Part shown: positions 29,000-39,249 of the stretch, in pieces
Numbering within the stretch: position 1 is the stretch's first letter
Layout of the letters: every line of letters starts with the position of its first letter
From: Sphagnum compactum
Lineage: Eukaryota; Bryophyta; Sphagnopsida; Sphagnales
Direction: 5' to 3'
Length of the DNA stretch: 64,000 bases
NCBI GenBank assembly: GCA_965153455.1
Contig: OZ234496.1
Coordinates: forward strand, 10,191,863-10,255,862
The notes under the pieces: model-generated
What the model was told of the DNA's origin: nothing
Database searches by the model: none
Seen by the model: the letters and a program-made list of their open reading frames with translations, nothing else
Translations under genes and position numbers: made by a program

Positions 29000-29515
29000 A
29001 GTAGGGTAGACCGGCTGGTGTCCAAACACTTAAGGTAGTGTTTGCTCATCGTTTTTGCAGGAGGGCCCCATTGCTTATGGTGTCCAAAAAGTAGATGGAG
29101 CCCCAGGCTCTCTCTCGACGCATCTATCAAAATCAGTAAAAAATGAATTACAGGCGAGCAAGTTATAAAATTCCTTAAATATTACTTTTTGTTGCCTTTA
29201 GAGTTACAAGATGATTTGTAGAGCTGAAGATGGCGATTTCAGTGCAGTTTAAATCGCTCAATTTGAAAAAAATAAAATGAGAAAGTTATGCACCGATGAA
29301 GTAGGAGAGGTCAAAATGAAAAAAGAATGAAAAACATGCTTTTTGTAATTTGAAAAAAGTATGTTCTTTACTGCTCATTTTTGGGTGCTCCTTTGGCTTT
29401 GCATTTCAACCATGACTTGTGGAGCTTGAGAAGGGCGTTCCTATAACATTTTAAATCACTCAAAATGGAGAAGAATTGAGAAAGATCTGCCAAAGTGTTC
29501 GGTGATAAGCTAGTG
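29000..29515 (+). repeat. dispersed repeat, copy 1 (inverted partner at 63230-63820)
   Basis: The reverse complement of this segment matches 63230-63820 in collinear blocks: TTGGACACCATAA-CAA, ACAAATCATCTT, TTTTCAAATT, the AGGAGC-GCC-AAAG segment, and AAATGTTATAGGA ... TTTGGCAGATC. No coding capacity. The family is unidentified. Confidence 0.65.
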
Positions 29516-29597
29516 TTTGGTTGGGGGCATGTCTGCCCTAGTGCTTTTCTATAAAATTTTTTATAGAAATTTTGGGAGTTTCTTTTTTAAAAAGAAA

Positions 29598-30020
29598 GGG
29601 AATATTCGATATATATTATATTGAGAAAGTATTTCGCCGAATGAGGAATTTTATTCTTTCTGGCAATTTAGGGCGATTTAGTGCGATTTTTGAAAGGAAA
29701 TTAAGGGAATATTCGATAAAGTGTATATACTTTTTGAAAAATTATTTCGCTAAATGACGAATTTTAATGTTTTTTGGCAATTTAGGGCGATTTACTGCGA
29801 TTAAAAATAATAATGTAAGGGAATAAGATTCGATAAAATATATATACTTTTTGGAAATGTATTTCGCTAAATGACGAAATTTTAAAGAATTTTGATTTTG
29901 ATTTTTGGCAATTTAGGGCGAGGATTTGTGTGGATTTTTTAAAAAAGCAAAGGAACTTACGATAGAATATATATAGTTTTTGAGAAAGTATTTCGCCAAA
30001 TGGCGAGAATTCTCCAAAAA
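29598..30020 (+). repeat. four-unit tandem array, units 107-133 bases
   Basis: Units start near 29598, 29705, 29819 and 29952, each with GGGAATATTCGATA, ATATATACTTTTTG, TATTTCGC-AAATG-CGA and TTTTTGGCAATTTAGGGCGA. The fourth is truncated after TTTCGCCAAATGGCGA. The last unit ends just before the GC-rich stretch that probably holds the promoter of the next gene. Confidence 0.9.
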
Positions 30021-31316
30021 GAGAAAGAAAAAAACCGACCGCTGCTTTTGGTGAATATTTGAGAAAATATTGAGATTAGAATTTGGGGCGTGACGATGAC
30101 CGGGTACAGGCCTCCACTGCCTGCGAACACGTGAAGCCCACTGGCAGTGCGCGTGCGTAGGCCCCCCGGCCCACCCCCTCCCCTCCCATCTCCCTTCCTT
30201 CCTTCTTTCCCTTCTCTCCTTCTCCTCCTCCGACGCAGCATCTCGAAAGTACCAAACACAGCGTGAAAGCCTACCTTTGCGTTGCAGTGGATAAGTTGCA
30301 GCGGAGAGAGAGAGAGAGAGAGAGAAGAGATGCGGGCGGGATTCGATCCGCCCATTCAGACAGCAGCAGCATAAACAAAAAAGAGAACTTCTTTCATATA
30401 AGCGCGCAGATCAGAACTGCCCGTAAGCTGTACTACCCCGAATGAATAATTTGTGATGTTAGAGATATCTGTAAAGTGAAGGAAACACAATATCGGTGAG
30501 GGGCGGGTTGATGAGAAAATTATTCCAGCCCGGTCAGGGCAGAGGGACAGAACTGCGACAAAGAACAAACACGCGGGTACCTGCATGTCGTCGTCGTCGT
30601 CGTCGTCGTCGTCGTCTTCTTCTCCTTCTTCGCAGTTGTTCTTCGCAGCTGCACGGCATCGCTGTTGCGCCTTGCGTGATCTTCCCTCACGTGGGTGGTA
30701 TCACGTGGGGGTACGGGGGCGAAGAAGACTTTCCCGGGTGCAGTAAGATGGAGAGATAGTAGAGAGAATGCAGAGGGGGTTGGATGTTCTTCTGTAAATG
30801 CAGCTGCTGCGGCTGCTGCTGCAGGTGTTGTTGATTTTTTGTTTTTTGTTTTGTTTTGTTTTGTTTACGGACAAGAACAATGTTCATCAACATCGTTGTC
30901 GGCACGCGGATCGGCCTGCTGCATGCAGGGCCACCTCCATCCAACATGAGCTCCAGGTTTTAGCCCACTTGCAGTAAGAAAAACGCCATCCTCTTGTTGT
31001 TGTTATTGTTTTTGTTGTTGCTGCTGCTGTATTCGTCGTTTTTGGTGAGGAGGATTTTGCAACGTGTTTTTTGCAGAACTCTGATAGTCTGCAATGCCCC
31101 GGCCGGGAATCAGCAGCTGCATCAGTGCAGAGTACCGGGTGCAGTAGTGCAGGTCATTGAGAGACAAGTTTTTCCCAACATATTGTAAGTGCTTTCCTGC
31201 TGTTGCTGATCTGCAGCAGCTTACAATATTAGTTGCTTGATTCATCCTCCATGTCAAGCACAGAAGCTTAATTGTGATCTGCATCAAAATTCTTCGTGCA
31301 GAAAAAAATTCATCAA
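30021..31316 (+). promoter_or_regulatory. probable promoter and 5' UTR region of the 31.3-kb gene
   Basis: A GC-rich, microsatellite-rich stretch: GA repeat at 30303-30325, GTC/TCG array at 30587-30615, GTT/GCT repeats near 30995-31030. A good splice acceptor (TTCGTGCAG) ends at 31301, 15 bases before the first ATG, implying a leader intron. No transcription start can be placed. Confidence 0.35.
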
Positions 31317-34300
31317 ATGCAGCCTCACGAGACTGATCCTGACAATCCAAGCTTTGAGCCGGCTGCACCAGAAATTGCTGATCCTGCAAGAGCACCTGCA
31401 TCGGAGAGCACGTCGAGTGCGCAATATGTTCGGCGGGAACAGGCATCGACGCCGCCTGCCAATAACAACCCTTATCAAAGTTTCTCAAGTAAAATGGCAC
31501 CACCAAGTTCAGAAGATGGAAGAGCACTAGGTCAGATGAAAGTACCGCAGGGCACTCTTCCATATGCTGCATGGACGTCCTCCAGTTTCAACGGAAGTCG
31601 ACTACATGCCGCACCACCGAAAAACAGCAGCACCCATGAAGTTTGCGGGGAGCTGCAGGCATTACCACCACCACCACCACCACGACAACCACCACCTTCT
31701 TCCAAGATCTGTTTGCAGAACTTCGAAGGCGGTTCCATGGCACCAATATCAAGTTCACAACAACTAAGACGGCCAGTTCACAAACTGGCAAGTCTTCCAT
31801 ATGCCGCATGGTCCGGCCCGAGTTTCATGAATAGCGAAAGAGGATCACTTGTTGCAGCGGCACCACCTCCGGAAAGCAGCAGCACCCAAGCTGCTGCTTG
31901 CAGCAGCCTGTTCAATGCTTCAACATCAGCTTCAAACCCAGCAGCTATAGCAGCTTCTTGTCAGAATTTCGGAGCTTCAACTTCTATACCTGCAGCAAGT
32001 TCCCAACACCCAAGTACTAGAATTCACAGACTAGATCATCAAATTACTCCACATAATTACACTTCTGCAAAAGCCTCAAGTGAACGATCAGACACTTTTC
32101 TTCTTAGTGAGCGGGACGAGAAACGACAGAAGATCATTCAGCAGGTGAGTTAGCTGCCACAACTCTACTCCCTTCATTCAGGAGAGATCAGGACTGAACC
32201 CACTGAGAGTATATCTTTAGACAATCTATTATTGAAACCATTTCTGGACATCAGCTTCAATCTCCTGGAACTCTACTAGATTCTGGTGTAATTTTAAGAC
32301 TGCATCATGACCTTCAGGATACCAAATTGCACAAGGAGCTAGACTTGGATGATTCCCTTGTGGGGAAATTGTCTAACTTTACCTCCAAGAAACTAATTTA
32401 GTGCAAGTACAATAGGGAATTGTGCAACACAGGGGAGTTTTGCAACATTCCCAGGGAGCCAACCTCACAGGGAAAGTTCAATTCTGGGCCATCTAGAAAC
32501 GGTAGTGTGAAGCAATGTCAAAGGGGAAGTTGGAAAATTTTCCCTGGTTGGAAAGCACCTATATATTGGGGGAAAAGAATGAATTTTCCCTTTGACATTG
32601 GTTCTAAGAGGGATTTCTAACAGGGATAACTGAGAGCTTTGCCACATTCCACACACAGGGAGTTTTATGAAAACTCCTTGTGATATATATATAAAGCTAG
32701 ATTCCATTGGAACTTCAATGATCATTGCAGTTCATGATGATGAGAGTTAATATGAGTGTGTGTGTGTGTGTTGTTCAGCTTGAATTATATTCTTAACAGC
32801 ACTTGAGAAGAAAGAGGAAAAAATAAATTCACAACAAATTTCACAAAGTTTCAGCTGCTTGGAAACTGTTGGAACCTACTGTAGACATGAGTATTGAAAC
32901 CTTCAAAGTATGTTCAAAGCAATAATTGCTGTAATTAAGCTGCAATGCTTACAAGTGCCCAGTGAGAGAGGCATGGTGGTTCACAGGCTCCTGTTGCCAG
33001 GGTACTTGCAACAACAGCCTGCTTGAGCAGTTTTCTATGTAGGTTCGATATTCCTGGGTTGCTAGTTTCTGTTAAGTAGTACTACTTGTCTTACTATATA
33101 ATGAACCAACAACTGAACAGATTTTGTTTTGGTGTGTACTGTACCAGAGACAAGTTGCTGCAGCTCAACTAACTGACAACTCAAATAATCCCAGTGCATC
33201 CCATCATGGATTACAAGCTGGGCACAATCACCTTGTCTCTCCCAAGGTAAAATATTGTGGAATTATATATTATTGCTGGAATTATTGTGCTGAATTTCCA
33301 TGATCCAAGAAGCTGCATGCAGATTCAATCTTTGTAAGTCAAATTTGTGAATTATGCCTTTAGAGGGAGCCTTTGTTTGTTGGCTTCAGCAGAGAAAGAA
33401 ATTTGGAAGTGAAATTGAATAGGGTTTTTTGGGAACTTGTCTGAAATTATACCTAAATTATTACAAGTCTTCCGATCATGGCAAAAACAAGAGCTCTCTA
33501 CTATGCTCAATATTGATCCTCTTGTGTTAGTTGAACACAGTGTTGCAGCACCTCAACAAGTTTCTACATCTGGTAGTTAGTACCTGACATCTTACGACTT
33601 TCTATGACTATTTGAAACCACCCGATTCCAAGGGTCCTGGCAATTTTCCTGATTTATGTGTTTTGGCCATAAATCTGGGCTGCCCTGAATTCAAGCAACA
33701 GGATCTGATATGGGAGAGCATGAAACGCTATTGTGCAATGGTGTTGGATAAAGAGAGCCGAGAATTCTTGGGGACAGCTGTTCTCTTTGTGCAGCAGCCT
33801 GTGCATACAGACCAGCATCTTGAGGCAGGTTCGCCAAGAACCCACAAATCAGCATGGGTCACTAGTGTGAATGCCTTGGCAGGGCGCAAACAAGTGCTGG
33901 TGCAGAACAGCAATGGGGAGAGCCACTTGGCTGTTCTGCTTCTCACATCAGTCACATTTGGCCTGGTGTTCTTGAGTGTTCACAAGATGTCTGCAACATT
34001 TGGGCTTGCTTTTCTGAGCATGGTGACATCCCCTTCTAGTCTTCCCCACCGTTCCTTTGTTGATGCACAACATGGTGATCTGGTCTATGTCTTTGGGTAT
34101 AGTTCCAATCTCCCATTGAATGTCAATGATGCTTGTTTTTCCAATTTTCTGTATGAACTCCCTTTCATTCAACCAGGTGGAAGATCTATAAGTTGGTAAC
34201 TCTAAAGATGCTGAGCAACCTTGGAAATGGTGATACTCATGAAGCTCAACGTGTTCCTTCCTAAGTCTGGTGCAAATGCTACTAATCTTTTGATATTGCA

Positions 34301-34634
34301 CTGAAAAACAAGGTTGGTTGTTGGCAAATGATGCAGGTATGAAGTGAATTCGGAGATGGAGCAGGCCCAGACAATGCCTGTTGTTCATTTGAAGCTTGGG
34401 AGAATCGTGGATGCTGCAGGTGGGAAACAAGATTATCTACTGGAAATTGACTTTGCATCTTCCACGTTAGGAGGAGCTAGAAGCATTCCAAAGGGGTTTC
34501 TTGGTGGCTTAATTGTACGGGCTGATGGATTATGGACAGGGTTGATCACTTGTAACACACAATGCTCCAGTTATAGAACCGTTACTGATTTCATCTCAGC
34601 TTCCAAAGTCTACTCCCTGCTCAAGGAGATTTGA
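31317..34634 (+). CDS. unrecognised protein: low-complexity N-half plus degenerate trypsin-fold-like C-half
   Basis: No known family could be named. Four exons with consistent phases, 31317-32144, 33148-33246, 33633-34195 and 34337-34634, give 595 aa. Residues 1-276 are rich in Ser, Ala, Pro and Gln, include a poly-Pro run and repeat the motif LPYAAW (81-86, 160-165). From about 310 the pattern resembles a chymotrypsin/Deg fold: LGTAVLFV (355), WVTSVNAL (384, where proteases have TAAHV), TFGLAFLSM (431, where D-x-ALL is expected), GDLVYVFGY (458) and GFLGGLIV (550, where GNSGG is expected). His, Asp and Ser of the triad all seem absent, so any role would be non-catalytic. This is inference from pattern only. 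The start is the first ATG after the acceptor at 31301; further upstream coding exons are possible. Confidence 0.6.
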
Positions 34635-37439
34635 AAGGAAACAGCAAATTAGAAAAATTAGGGCTCAGTGATTCTAAGACTCCCGTACAGAAAACTGGTC
34701 ACCACAGACTGCACAGAAAGAGATAGAGAGATATCCCTCTGTGATGGAAACTCATGCAACACATGACAGGCCATGGCCAAAGTGCCAAACAAAAGAGGCC
34801 TGAGCTGTTTAAAAGAAGAAGTACGAAGCTTCCAGCAACATGGTGATGATAGAAATTGCTCTGGAAGGTTGAAAGGTATACATGCTGGATTCTCCTGTAT
34901 ACCTAGTTGTCTTCATAGCTTGGAGATTACTGCATATGTTGGTTGTAGAAAAATTTGAAGAAATTGTATTCAAACCTGCAGCACTTCTCACTTAAAGAAG
35001 TTTAATTCTGTAGTCCACATCCATGCCTATCTTTCATTAGTACCATCTGCACCCTGATTCTGGGCCTCAACCTTTTCCCCTGACATTTCAGCTTCCATGG
35101 TTGCAGCAAACCAATAATAATAAAGAGAGCTGGGTGATGGAGAGCAAGGAGATGCTGCAATGGGGTAGGTGTTGCCAAAGTAGTAAAACTTGCTAACCAC
35201 ATAGCCTGACATACCCATTTCTTTGATGAAAATAAATTTCATTTTGGGTTGAAGAGGAAATTTGAGTTTCCTCCATTATTTCCCTTTTGCATTAGTAGTC
35301 CCTTCTTGCATTTTGATTGTTGTTTTTAGTTTCAATGAAATTTTCATTGTTCTATTGCAAGGTTTTATTGATTTTGTGGATAATTTCATCAAATAAAATA
35401 TATACAAAATAAATCAGTGAAATTTTTGAATGAACACCTATACCATATTTCAAGTCTACATGGTAATGCGAGTTCATTCAAATTCCTCATTAGTCTCACT
35501 TTTTGATTTCAAATTGACATGTTGGACACCTAGTGTAATTGCCGGTGGGACATTGCCCCTTAGATTATATACCTTACTACAAGGCCCGTGACTTTTGTAA
35601 GCCTTGTGATTATTTGAACCATTCATAATTGGTTTCGTTTGTTTGTAGGATTTCTCAAAGTTTCAAATATTTTAATTGTTCTTGTAGGATTTCTTTTTTT
35701 TGTGCATGTGCTTTTTTTGCTCAATTTGTAAATTGGCTTCACCTAACATGACATATGTTGCCAAGATGGCCCATATTGCACAATAACATTATTTGTAGTT
35801 GTTCATGATGTGTTATTTATTATGGGTGTAATCACCCATAAAGAATCAGTAGTGTCCCCTTAGGTGAATTATTAGAAAGTAATGGATTAATTAATCATGT
35901 TGATGTGGAATAATAAGATCGGTTATTTGAAAGGAATATTTTTGATTTCACAATTTATAAGTAAAAATAAGTTTATTAAAATTTCTTACAACCCAAACAA
36001 ATGTTTCCTTATATCACTATGTTAGTGTGTGATTTGTACTTCCCATGTAATTCTTATTGTAATCTCCATGCACAAATGCCCACATTTTATCATTATAGGT
36101 TATTTCATTGTGAAAATGCTAAGAATGGCCACTAATTATTGTAGCTTTTGAAATGCTATTACAAACATTCTAGGCCAGTACAATTTTGCATCTTATTTAT
36201 ACATGTTTCATACATGTTTCAAATAGATATCATTTGTGTGGAGACAATACAAATTTATGAAATAAACAAATTTCACATGATTATTATTATCAAATCATGG
36301 TCCATGAAATTTGTGCTAATGCTTTCACTTGTATAAAAGCTCTATTCTCTTTGCATTAATGAAGGACAATATTTATGAATTTTCCCAATTTGGTTGTTTG
36401 CATTTTCTTGTTTTTTCTTCTATAAAATTAGAACTTGAGATAAACATACACTCCCCTTTGCTCTTTCAAAATGGAGTCGATGTTCATGTGCTATCATTAG
36501 ATAGGTTCATAATGTTTAAAGACGAATTCAATTTTTCATTTTTATTTGAGTTTTTCAACATGTATGAAAGTTTTTGAATTGATCATTGGTTTGATTCTGA
36601 ACAATGTGTTCACATCACTACTATTTGTCATTGTGCATGCTAATAGGAAAAACAATGGATGAAACATCATTTTGTAGTGTTAGTTGTTGGTGCAAGTTGT
36701 TGAAAATGGAGGACATTTTGTTCATCAGTAGAGGGTTGCAACTCACTCGACATTGATGCTGTTCGATGTAGATTTCACAACAAAATTTGCTTGCTACTAG
36801 AGGTATGGATCTTATCATGAAATTGAGCTTCATCATAGTTTGTAGACTAGTAGGATAGTTAAGAGTTTTGTAACCATATCCAAGTGGGCTGGCCTGTTAG
36901 TGACATATATATGTTGTACTCATTCAATGGATTTGACAAAGGGTCTTGCTTAATTTGCTTGATTACAGATCCACTGGTGCTAAAGCTCTCTAACTTGGAA
37001 GAGGCACTCATCAAAAGAAAGGCACACGTTAGTGTACTGACTGGAAGTTAAGTCGCACCATACACAATTTATACAATAACACTGAACATTAGATCATTGC
37101 ACAATCGCTACAATCCGTGTCAGATTGTATTAAAAATTCATCAACTCATGTCATTAATGCTTAACAAACTCAGACTCAGACACTACGCGAGAGGTTTGCG
37201 TCATCACCGTTACATGATCTGCAGGTCTTAAAATGCAGGCAGTACAAAAGTATTGCTACATTTTCTTTTTGCATTCTCTGCTCTTTTTGCTCGATTCATG
37301 TTTTTCCAAAACAAAGATGGGTGATGCCAAAGACACATTTGGGCTCGTGATTATGCACATCTTGGGTGTGTAATGGACATTAAGAAGCATGTTAAGGAGT
37401 TGGTCCTACATGGTCTGCCCAGGGTTTAAGGGTTTAGCC
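34635..37439. other. 3' flank, then AT-rich spacer
   Basis: To about 35.2 kb this may be 3' UTR or flank of the upstream gene. Beyond that it is AT-rich. The ORFs at 36148-36577 show no recognisable domain. A faint SINE-like head sits near 36880. Confidence 0.4.
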
Positions 37440-37660
37440 AAGGAAGATTTAGCCAAATTTGATTATAAATCAAATATGAAATAAAAATCTTTAATTATCC
37501 TTCTGTATTTTGACTACACACTGAAAAACCAATTTTTATACATCTGGCAAGTTTTACTTTTTTTTTTGCATTTATGGCGATTAAAAACCTCCAAAATCAC
37601 TGAATTTTCGAATTTTTTAATTTAAATTTCGTTTTTGGCGAAATTTCGCCATTTAAAAAA
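37440..37660 (+). repeat. diverged copy of the GATTTAGCCAAATTT repeat with palindrome
   Basis: Starts with GGAAGATTTAGCCAAATTTG, like the left end of the element at 15242, and contains the palindrome TGGCGAAATTTCGCCA near 37636. The rest is diverged. Confidence 0.5.
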
Positions 37661-37694
37661 GTCTGCCTCTCTGACGTGCTATGGACCTGCTTAC

Positions 37695-37915
37695 CATAGT
37701 AGGGTTTAGGGTTTAGAGTTGGGAGCCACGCCAGCAATTTTTTTTTTTAAAACCTAAAAAAAACACTTCTCCAGTGGGTTGAGTGCTCATCAGCCATTAA
37801 GTGGAATTAGTGTGGGTTTAGGGTTCTCTAAGTGGAATTAGTGTGGGTTTAGGGTTCTTTTAAGTGGAATAATTGTGGGTTTAGGGTTCTTGAAGTGGAA
37901 TTATTGTGGTCAAGC
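37695..37915 (+). repeat. tandem AAGTGGAATTA/GTGGGTTTAGGGTTC array
   Basis: Four units of about 35-37 bases between about 37798 and 37910, each pairing AAGTGGAAT-A with GTGGGTTTAGGGTTCT. Two more TTTAGGG words lie at 37700-37720. TTTAGGG is the plant telomere/telobox heptamer. Confidence 0.85.
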
Positions 37916-38094
37916 TTCCTACACTAATTAAAAAGGAGACTTTAGTGTACGTTATTACACTAACTTACACCTGCAAACTTTGAAGTTTTCAAACCTCTGA
38001 GAAACATTCTTCCATCCTCATCATAAGTAGTTGTAGTAGTAGTAGTAAAGATAAGTATTAAGTAGCCAACAACCCTACCCCCCAAAAGCCCAAA

Positions 38095-38250
38095 AAACCC
38101 TAATAAAAAAAAGATGGGGGTTGCTTCTTCCTCTGACTGATGATGGATGGAGGAATCATCGTCAGAAGAAAACAAAAGGACGCGGTCCCCCATTAGGGTT
38201 CACCTAAACCCTAAACCCACCAAGTTCCTAAACCCTAAACCCACCTTCCC
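38095..38250 (+). promoter_or_regulatory. telobox cluster (AAACCCTAA), about 1 kb upstream of the FBPase-like start
   Basis: Several AAACCCTAA-type words on the + strand (around 38096, 38208, 38230) face the TTTAGGG array at 37.7-37.9 kb. Teloboxes are common in plant promoters and recruit Myb-type factors. A role here is inferred from position only. Confidence 0.4.
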
Positions 38251-39249
38251 TTTAGGATCAGATCAAGAAAGGTTCCCTGTAGTAAGAAGTACACACACCC
38301 TTTAACTAACTAACTCTCGAAACGTTTGTTTTTTATTGTTTTCATAACCGTGATGAGCACATGTTGGAACCGGGTCTTCGAATTTTGTGGCACACATGGG
38401 TACCCAACGTGATACCCGGAGGGGGCTCGGTGCAGCCTTCTGATACCCGCGCCTCACCCCTGCCGTCGTCTGTACCATACCAACCAACACTGGAGTCTGG
38501 AGTCTGGGGCTAAGTGACCCAAGAGAAGGCCGGGTGGACCCCTGTGATGGGAACCGTGCCCTAAAAAGCACGTCCAGCAGGAGCGCTGTCGGAACTGCTG
38601 CTGTACCCGCGATAAAAAGGCACGCGTCAAAATTGACGCCAAAAAAAAAACAGAAAAGAAAAATGTCGTAAAGTTTGTGTATATTTTTGTCGCAGAAGTT
38701 TGAAAAAATCACTCGCTCGCGCGCACACACACACACACACACGGCTGGCGGTTAGTCGTAGAGACGACCGTTGAGATAGATCGTCGAGACGAATTCTCGA
38801 TCGGAGTTCCGTTCGATTCCTTACATTGCCACGGATCGATTTGGTATATATTTCTTCCGGCATTGGGTTTCGCAAAAATCGGCCACAAGAGACACAATAC
38901 TGCCCACTAGACGTGTCGCGTTTGTGTCTAGGGGACAAAGCGAGACGGGCGAAGAAGATGGAGAAGAAAGAAACTTGACGGGGTAAGAGAGTGAGAGGAA
39001 GAAGGGATGGAGAAATGAGGCTATTGTTGTAGTCGTCGTCGTCGTCGTTGTTGTTGTTGTTGCCAGGAGTAATTGCAGAGTATGGGGGACGGACGTGACG
39101 AGACTGGTAGCAGGGATCTCGATTCATAGCGCTACTACGTGAATCGCTATGCAGCAGCATCGAGAGGAGGGAGCCGCGAACGGTCGAGTCCTAGGAGAGC
39201 CATTGCTGCGATTGATTGTTGTTGAACGTGGCGGAACGGAGACCCTCAG
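38251..39249 (+). promoter_or_regulatory. probable promoter/5' UTR of the FBPase-like gene
   Basis: Higher GC than the spacer upstream, with a CA repeat (about 38722-38742) and GTC/GTT arrays (about 39033-39062). ORFs on the minus strand here are translations of simple repeats and are not called. No transcription start is visible. Confidence 0.35.

Noticed and set aside
30330-30360. GGCGGATCGAATCCCGCC on the minus strand as a tRNA T-arm
   Set aside because: The loop length is wrong and no A box or acceptor stem is found upstream.
31668-31700. CAC repeat as a His-rich gene on other frames
   Set aside because: In the accepted frame it encodes poly-Pro; the His frame is a shadow.
33470-33595. 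Extra exon reading SWQKQELSTMLNIDPLVLVEH in the 31.3-kb gene
   Set aside because: It is open and lies between AG and GT, but its phase does not fit the neighbouring exons, whereas skipping it gives a continuous frame.
38735-38830. GTTCGATTCC as a B box of a tRNA gene
   Set aside because: No consistent cloverleaf could be drawn and the upstream A-box match is poor.
38302-39160. Minus-strand ORFs of 146 and 177 codons upstream of the FBPase-like gene
   Set aside because: They begin in CA-repeat or GTT/GTC arrays and show no conserved pattern; the region is better explained as promoter and leader.
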